Shown one piece after another: positions 42,983 to 51,900 of a DNA stretch of 64,000 bases. The stretch lies in the NCBI RefSeq assembly GCF_007828865.1, contig NZ_VIVK01000001.1, forward strand, positions 3,596,001 through 3,660,000, read 5' to 3'. The notes beneath the pieces are model-generated. The model was not told the origin of the DNA and searched no databases. It saw only the letters and a list, made by a program, of their open reading frames with translations. This DNA is from Kribbella amoyensis (GTDB lineage: Bacteria > Actinomycetota > Actinomycetes > Propionibacteriales > Kribbellaceae). The stretch's first letter is position 1. Each line of letters opens with the position of its first letter. The translations under genes were made by a program, and so were the position numbers.

Positions 42983-45900
42983 TCAGGGTTGGTGCCGGGC
43001 GGCCTGGGCTTGGAGGGCGGAGGTCAGGGTGGTGGCCCAAGTGGTGATGGTTGTGGGGGTGAAGAGGGCAGTGCTGTATTCGAGGTCGAGGGTGAAGGTG
43101 GAATCGGTCAGGGTGAAGACCACGTAGAGCTCGGTTCGGGCCTGGTTCGACGAGGGCAGCGCGTCGACCGGGAAAGTGCCAAGGGGGAGGTCGAGGGTGG
43201 CGGGGGGAGAGGTGATGACGGTGAACAGGACCGCGGGGTAAGGCGACTGCGCCTCTGCGGGCAGGGCAACCCGGACGACCTCGGCCAACGGCAGGGCCTC
43301 GTGGTCCAAGGCGGCGTACAGGGCTCTGGCCGTTTCCGTGAGGAGGTTCTCGGTGTCCAGCCGGACCCGGACCAGGACCGCTTCGCCGATATAGCCGAGG
43401 ACTCCGTCGTACTCGGATCGCCGGCGGCGTGCGCTGGACACCGGCAGGATCACCTCGTCGTCACCGCAAAGGTCCCCCAGCCAGCGGGCGAAGGCGGCCG
43501 CGATCACCAGGTAGGGCGTGGTTCCGGCCGCTGCGGCGGTGGACCTGATCTGGTCGGCCAGCTCGGGCGGCAGCTCCACGTGGTGGGTGGACCCGAGCCC
43601 GTCGAGGACCTCCGGACGCGGATAGTCGATCGGCAACGCCGGGCGGAGCGAGGCGCCGGCGAGTTCGTCGCGCCAGAAGGTCTCCAGCTTGTCGCGGGTA
43701 CTCCCGGTGAGGCTGGAGCCTTCCCACCGGGCGTAGTCGGTGTACTGAGCGGTGGTCGGCGGGAGCTCGGTGCCGCTGTACAGGGCCGACAGGTCCTGCC
43801 AGAACAGCCGTGCCGACCAGCCGTCGTTGATCAGGTGATGGACGGCGATGACCAGCACCCATCGGTTCGCCGACACTCGGCCGAGCCGGGCGCGCCAAAG
43901 CGGTGCCTGTGTGGGCTCCAGAGCCGGCCGGGCCGTCTCGGCACACCAGGCGTGGATCCGGTCCTCGTCGTCCGGCAGGTCTGTCACCGGCAGCGCGACC
44001 TCCACGTCGGCCAGCACCTCCTGCCGATCCTCGAACACCGCGGTCCGCAAGGCACCATGGCGCTGCACCACGCCACGCAAGGCGATCCGCAGCGCCTCGG
44101 GATCGAGCGGCCCGGTCACGTCGACTCGGCTGAGGCTGTTGTAGACCGATGCGTCCTGCCTGGCCCGATGCCGGCCGAGCGCCCGCCGCTGCGCGAACGT
44201 CAGCGGTGCGACGTCGGCGACTGCCCCGTCCGCGGCAACTTGCGCACCCTGTTCGGCCGTCTGCTCTGCCTCAGCCACTGCGGTCTGGCCCAGCGCAGCA
44301 ACGGCGCGTACGGTCGGGGCCCGGAAGAAGTCGGTCAACGTGAGGTCGATGCCGGTGGCCTCGCGAGTCCGGTTCAACAGCCGGACGGCGAGCAGCGAGT
44401 GTCCGCCGAGCTCGAAGAACGACGCGGTCACCCCCAGTTCTGTCCGCTCCAGCACGTCGCACCACACCGCTTGCACCCTCCGCTCCAGTGGCGTGGCCGG
44501 AGCGACTGCGAGCTGCGCCTGCGCCGTCGCAGGCGCAGGCAACGCGGACCGGTCGAGCTTCCCTGTGGTTGTCAGCGGCAACCGATCCAGCCGGATCCAG
44601 CGCCGCGGGACGAGGTACTGCGGCAGCTGTCTCGCGAGGTGCTCGATCAGCTCGGCATGGTCGACCGAGCCGACCGTGTACCCGGCCAGCTCGCCGTCGC
44701 TCACCACAACGGCCGCGTCCACGATCGCCGGATGGCCGAGGACGGCCGCGCGGATCTCACCCGGCTCGACGCGGATCCCGCGGACCTGGACCTGCTCGTC
44801 AGCGCGACCGTGGAACTCGAGCTCGCCGCTGGACCGCCATCGGCCGAGATCACCGGTCGCGTACCAGGCCGGTGCGAAGAAGGCCGTGGCCGTCTCCTCC
44901 GGCCGGTTCAGGTACCCGTCGGTGACGCACACGCCCTCAACACAGATCTCGCCGATCGCGCCGACCGGCACCGGGCGACGATGCGCGTCGAGCAGCCGGA
45001 CACGCACTCCCCGGATCGGCCGGCCGATCGGAGGCTGCGGGTCTGCTCGACCGACCAGTTGCTCGGTCACCACGATCGACGCTTCGGTGGGCCCGTAGCC
45101 GTTGTAGAGCAGGCAGTCCGGGTGTGCGGTGAGGAAGTCGTGCTCCACAGCGGACGGCGTCGTCGCCTCCCCGGCCGAGTAGATCTCCCGCAACGACGGC
45201 AGCTGCGGCCGGGTCGCCAGCAGCGCGTGGACCGCGCTGAACGGCATGGCTATCTTCTCGATCTCGTACCGGCGGATTCGCGCGGCCAGCTCCGTGGGGT
45301 CGTACCGGCGGCTGTCTTCGATCAGCACCAGCGTCCGGCCGGTCGCGAAGGTCGTGAAGATCTCGTGCATGCTGACGTCGAAGGTCGGCGACACCCACTG
45401 CAGTGTCCGGGTGGGCTCGTGACCGGCGACGTAATCGAGGACGTGATTGACCGGACCGCGATGGGGTACCAGCACTCCCTTGGGCACGCCGGTCGATCCC
45501 GAGGTGTACATGCAGTAGGCCAGGTCGTCGGGGATCACGCTCACCCCCACTCGCCCCGCCGTACCTGACTCGAGCCGGTCCACTCGCAGCGTCGGCCGGT
45601 CACCCAGATCGGGCATCCCGGCGCGCGTGACGAGGAGGACTGCGCCCGAGTCCTCGAGGAGGAACCGCAGTCGTTCCAGCGGAGCGTCCGGATCCAGCGG
45701 TAGGTAGCCGGCGCCGGCCTTCAGCACGCCGAGAAGTACGGCGAGCTGCTCAAGGCCGCGTGGGAGGCAACTGCCGACCAGCCGGCCTCGTTCGACGCCG
45801 AGCGAGATCAGCTCAGCGGCTATCTGGTTGGACCGTTCGTCGAGTTCGGCGTAGGTCTGGTCGCCGAAGTCGCCGGTCAGCGCCAAGGCGTCCGGATGCT

Positions 45901-48900
45901 GGTCGGCTTGCCGTTCGAACAACTCGTGCAGGCACTCGCTCGGCGCTGGGCCGGGCTCGCCCTCCAGCTCGGACAACAACTGGTCGTCCGCAGGGGTGAG
46001 CACTGCCAACTCCGCCAGTGGGACGCCCTCGGCCCTGGTCGCCAGGTCAAGGGTCAGCTCTAGGTAGGCCAGCAGCCGCCGGATCGTGGATTCGTCGAAC
46101 AGGTCCGTGGCGTACTCGGCCACACACTGCACGCCGGACGGTGCGTAGGTCAGGTACAGCAACAGGTCGAGCGGCGCCCGCTCGCTGGGCAGGTCGAGCA
46201 TCGTGGCGACCACCGACGGCGGCGCGAACGCCACCTCCTCGGCGAGGTTCTCGAACTCGACCATGACGCCGAACAGCGGATTGCGCCCGGTGGACCGATC
46301 CGGGTTGAGGCTCGCCACGATCTCCTCGAACGGCAGGTCGCGATGGTCGACCGCGTCCATCAGGGACAGGCCGAGCGACCGGGCCAGCTCGGCGAGATCA
46401 GCCTGTTCGGGCAGCCGGATCCTCAGCGGGAGGGTGTCGACGAACATGCCGACGGCTTTGGACGCGCCCTTCCCACGGCCGGAGACGCCCGTACCAAGGA
46501 CGAAGTCGCGCTGTCCGCTGAACCGGGACAGCACCACGCTGAACCCGGCGAGCAAGGTGCTGAACACCGTGACCCCCGCTTGGGCGGCGAAGGCGCTGAG
46601 CCGGCTGGTCAGTTCCTCGCGCAGCTCATGGGTCACTGACCGGCCAGCCCCACTCCGCGACCGCGGCCGCGGACGATCCGTGGGCAGCCGCAGCTCAGGT
46701 GCATCGGCGAGCTGGGTCGACCAGAAGTCACGGTGCTCGGCGAGACGTGCTCCCAGTTCGTCGCCCCCGGGGCCGGCGGCCGGACCGCCGTACAAGTCGT
46801 CCGGACCGCCGTACAGGTCGTCCGGTAGACCGTCCACGGCGGGCGGCAGACCTGGATCGGCAGGCCAGGATCTGTAGTACGCGCCGAGGTCGCGCGTCAC
46901 GACGGGCGTCGAGGCGGAGTCGAAGACGATGTGATGGCCCACCAGGAGCAGCACGTGGTGCTCGTCGGCGAGCCGTACCAGCCGGGCTCGCAGCAGCGGC
47001 GCCGTGCTCAGCTCGAGCTGACCCAGCCGGACATCACGCAGCAGTTCGCGGAGATCGTGGCCCTCGGCATCGACCAGCTCACACTCGACGCGCACGCCGG
47101 ATCGGACGAACGCACGTGGCTCGCCGTCGATCGGCCGATACTCGGTTCGCAGTGCGGGGTGCCGGTCGACCACCCGTTGCAGGGCGCCGCGCAACGCGGC
47201 CTGGTCCAGTGGTCCGCGCAGTTCGATCGCCTTGGGCTCGTGATAGGTGTTCGCACCAGGATCGAGCTGCTCGAGGAACCAGATCCGCTGCTCCGCCGGC
47301 GTCAGCCGCCGCCCGCGATCCGCTGGTGCCTGGCGGTACTCCGCCCGGAGTTTGTCGACCTCGGCCAGGCTGCGCATCACCTGGTCCGGCGCGACACCGA
47401 AGTCCACGAAGCAGGCGAGCTCGTTCGCCCCGGCGGCGAGCACCGCCTCGACGATCTCGCGGCAACTGTCCCGGGTACCGATCAGGGCGCGGGACTCGCA
47501 GTAGCGCCGATAGGCCTGGCCGAGCAGGAAGTCGACGTCGTCCGGCGCCGTCTTGTCGAGGTCGATTTGGACGCCGAGGCTGTTGGTCACCTGGCCGAAC
47601 AGCGACAGCGACGAGCGCAGATAGTCGCAGAACGGCTGGTACGCCTCGGCTCGGACCGACTCCAGGTCCTCGCCGACATAAGTGTGCAGCAGGACCACCA
47701 CCCGCCCGCCGTCCGGATCGAGCCCGTGCTCGGCGCGCGTCGCCCGGTACAGCGCGACGTTCTTGGCGAGGTCCTCGACCGACTGCGCCATCAGGTTGGT
47801 CACGATGCCGAGGCCGTGGCGGGCCGCGAGCCGATACGACTCGGGGTTGCCGACGACCGCGGTGAACAGCGGCGGCTGCTCCTGGATCGGGCGCGGATAG
47901 AGGCGTACCTCGGTCGGCCCGCCGTTGCCGGCGGTCGCGGTGATCGTCTCGCCGGCCCAGAGCTTGCGGACGGTGTCGAGCCGCTCGTACATCTCGGCGC
48001 GGTGGTTCCCGTACGCGTCCGGAGCGAGCACGAAGTCACGCGCATGCCAGCCGCTGGCGACACAAAGCCCGACTCGGCCGCCGGAAAGGTTGTCCACCAC
48101 CGACCACTCCTCGGCAACGCGGATCGGGTGGTGCAGCGGGAGCACCACCGAGCCCGCGTTCAGCCGGATCTGCTGGGTCCGGGTGGCGAGCGCGGCGGCC
48201 AGCACCGACGGGTTGGGGAACAGGGCGCCGAAGGAGTGGAAGTGCCGTTCGGGCAACCAGACCGAGTGGAATCCCCGCTGGTCGGCGAACTCGGTCGCGC
48301 GCAGGATGAGGCCGTACTTGTCCGTCGTGGCCGAGTCGGGGTAGTCCCCGAAGAAGTACAGGCTGAAGTCGCACGTGGCCGGCGAGGTGGCCGACGTGGC
48401 CGACGTGGCTGACGTGGCCGACCTGGCCGACGTGGCCGACGTGGCCGAGGTCGCCGACCTGGCCGACGTGGCCGACGTGGCCGACGTGGCGCGCGCGGCC
48501 GGCGTGGCCGGCGTGGCCGGCGCGGGATCGCGACGAGCCGACTGCATGCGCGGTTGATCCTCGTCGTCCCGGCGGTCGCCGCGGGCAGTGACCGGGACCG
48601 GGGCCGGGCGAGTCGGCTCGACCGGTCGGGACGGCGCACCGGCCGACCGGCCGAGCAGGTCCGCGAGCTTGGCCGGGGTGTCGACGTCTTCGAACAGGCT
48701 GCGCACCGGGACGGTGACGCCGAAGGTCTCCTCCAGGTCCCCGACCAGCCGCATCAGCGACAGCGAGTCCGCGCCGAGGCTGAGGAACGCAACCTCCGCG
48801 GGCACGTCGGCAGCCTGGAGGCCCAGCGACGGTGCGATCAGTGCTCGAACCCGGTCCAGCAGGTCGCCCGAGGCCGGTCCGGCAGTGGGCTCGGCGGGCG

Positions 48901-51900
48901 AAGGCTCGGCTGAAGGCCTGGCCAGCGGGTGACCGGGGAGCGGGATCCGGCGGCCGGTCGCCAGTGGCGCCCAGTTGATGTCGGCGCCGGTTCTGTGCAG
49001 CTCAGCCACCGCTTCGGCGAACTGCTGCGTCGATCCGCGGCGCTGGCTCGCGACCCACCTGGTGCCGGCCGACATCCGCCGGCCGAGTGGCGTGAGAACG
49101 GCATCGGGTCCGACCTCGAGGAACCGGCTCGCGCCGCGGCTACGGGCGCCGGCGACAGCGAGGTCGAACCGAACCGTCCGGCGGGCGTGATCGACGAAGT
49201 ACTGACTGCTGAGGCTGGTCAGCAGCGAGCCGTCCAGGCTACTGACGAACGGGAGGCCGAAGGGCCGGAAGCTGATCTGGTCGGCAGTCCCGCGGAGCTC
49301 GTCCAGCACCGGCTCGACCATCGCCGAGTGGAACGCCCTTTCCACCGCCATCCGCCGCCAGGTCACGCCCTCCCGGTCGAGCAGCTCCGTCAGCAGGGCC
49401 ATCGCCGGCTCCGGGCCGGACAACACCTGCCGGCCCGGTCCGTTGCTCACGGCAACTTCCACTCCGCACTCGGCGGCGAGCCGCTGGGCCGTGGCGAGCT
49501 CCGCCACCACGGCGACCATCGCACCGGGTTGCATTCCGGCCCGCATCAGGGTGCCGCGCCGAGCCGTGAGTCGCGCTCCGTCCTCCAGAGACAGCGCCCC
49601 GGCCGCGTACAGCCCGGCGTATTCGCCGACGCTGTGCCCGACGACCAGCTCCGGTACGACGCCCAGCGACCTCCAGAGCTCGGTCCAGGCGACCTGGCCG
49701 GCGAACAAGCCGACCTGGGTCTGCTCATCCGGCGTCGCGCCGATCACCTGCTCGACCTCGTCGAACACGGTCCTGGCCACCTCGAACGTCCGGCGCAGCC
49801 AGTCGAACATCCCCGGGTAGGCCGCGCCCTGTCCCGAGTACGCGAACACCAACGGGCCCCCGCTCGGCACCCGGTCAGCGGTCAGTCGCTCCAGAGCCAG
49901 CGCCAACGCGTTCGTACCGACGCCTACCACCGCCTGGCGGTGCGGGTGATGACGCCGGCCGAGCCCCAGCGTGGTTGCGACGTCGGCCGGTGCGAGTGCC
50001 GGGTTGGCCGCGAGGTGGTCGCGCAGCGAGCCGATCAGCTCGCGCAGAGCGGACTCCGACTTCGCCGAGACCGGTAGGACCACCGGATCGTCCGCGCGGG
50101 CCGGCGGTTCCACGGGCTCGGGTGGCTGTTCGAGAACGACATGGGCGTTGGTGCCGCCGACGCCGAGCGCGCTGACCCCGGCCCGTCGCGGCCCGGCCGC
50201 CCCGTTCCAGGCTCGCGCCTGCGTGACCAGCTCGAAAGGGCTGTTCTCGATCCGCAGGTCCGGATGCGGCCGAGTCAGGTTGAGGGTCGGCACCAGCCGC
50301 CCGTGCCGCAGCATCAGGATCGCCTTGACCAACCCGGCCATCCCGGCGCACGAGTCCAGGTGCCCGACGTTCGCCTTCACCGAACCCAGCGCACACCTCG
50401 CCGCTCGGGGGCCCGCCGCACCGAAGACCCGCGACAGCGCCTCGAACTCGATCGGGTCCCCGACCGCGGTCCCGGTACCGTGCGCCTCGACGTACGAGAC
50501 CGTCTCCGCGGCCACGCCGGCCCGCTGCAGCGCCCGCCGTACGACGTCCACCTGGCCGGCCACACTCGGCGCGGTGAACCCGACCTTGGTGGTCCCGTCG
50601 TTGTTGACCGCGCTGCCGAGGATCACGGCGTGGATCGTGTCGCCGTCGGCGATCGCGCGATCCAGCCGCTTCAGCAGGACCGCGGCCACCCCGTTGCCGC
50701 CGACCGTGCCGTCCGCGTCGGCGTCGAACGGTCGGCAGCGCCCGGTACGGGAGAGGATCGAACCAGGCAGGTACTCGTATCCGGCATCCTGCGGCAACCG
50801 GATCGCCGCGGCTCCTGCGATCGCGAGATCCGCGTCGGCGGTGAGCAGACCCTGGACAGCCAGGTGCACCGCGACGAGCGAGGTCGAGCAAGCCGTCTGG
50901 ACGCCGATCGCCGGTCCGGTCAGCCCGAGCCGGTACGCGACCCGGCTGGCCAGGAAATCCGACGTGTCCCCGATCGTGGCCTGCATCGCGGTCGGTACGT
51001 CAGCGGGGGCGTCCACCGTGGACGGGTGCAGCCGATCCTGATGACCGTAGAGGTTCATCCCGGCGCCGGCGTACACACCGATCCGGACAGTGTCCGCGGC
51101 CGCGTAGCCACCGTGCTCCAGGGCCTGGTAGGCGACTTCGAGGAACTGCCGGTGCGCCGCGTCGGTGAGCGCCGCTTCCTTCGGGGACAGGCCGAAGAAG
51201 TCGGCGTCGAAGCCCTCGGCGTCGTCGAGGACGCCGCCCGCGAGGACCTGCTCCGGCCCGGCTGCCCGGGCGAAGGAGGACACGCTGTCCACGGACCCGC
51301 ACAGGTTTGCCCAGAACTCGTCGACCGACCGCGCCCCGGGGAACCGCGCGGCCATCCCGATCACGGCGATCCGGCGGTCGAGCCCTTCGGCCGGGGCGAC
51401 ACCGCCTGGACCGGGCCGGCTCGCCGCCGCCGTCACCGCCTCCTCCGTCGCCGTCGCCGCCTCCTCCGTCGCCGTCACGACCTCCTCCGTCGGAGCCGTC
51501 ACCACCTCCTCCGGCGTCTTCGTCGCCGCCGATCGGACGGCGGCCACGAGCCAGGTGGTCAGGGCAGCGGCGGTCGGGTGCTCGAACGGGACCGTGGCCG
51601 GTACCTCGATCCCGAACTGGTCCGCCAACGCCGCGCGCAGCCGTACGAGCTTGATCGAGGTGAGGCCCAGGTCGTAGAACGGGACGTTCGCGCCGACGGG
51701 CCTGCCCGCAAGTTCGAGCAGTAGTTCGCCTACCTGCGCTGCCACCTCACCAGCCGCCGCCGGGCTCACCGCGCCACGTTGGCCGGCCCGAGCGGTGTCG
51801 TACCGGCCCTGCTGGTACCGCTCGCGCAGCTCGTTGCGCCGGACCTTGCCGCTCGCCGTACGCGGGAACTCACCGGCCGGTACGCGGACAACGTCGGTCG

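Noticed and set aside
42968..45568. A plus-strand open frame of 866 codons
   Set aside because: Shadow of the PKS-NRPS C-terminal half; no recognisable protein features.
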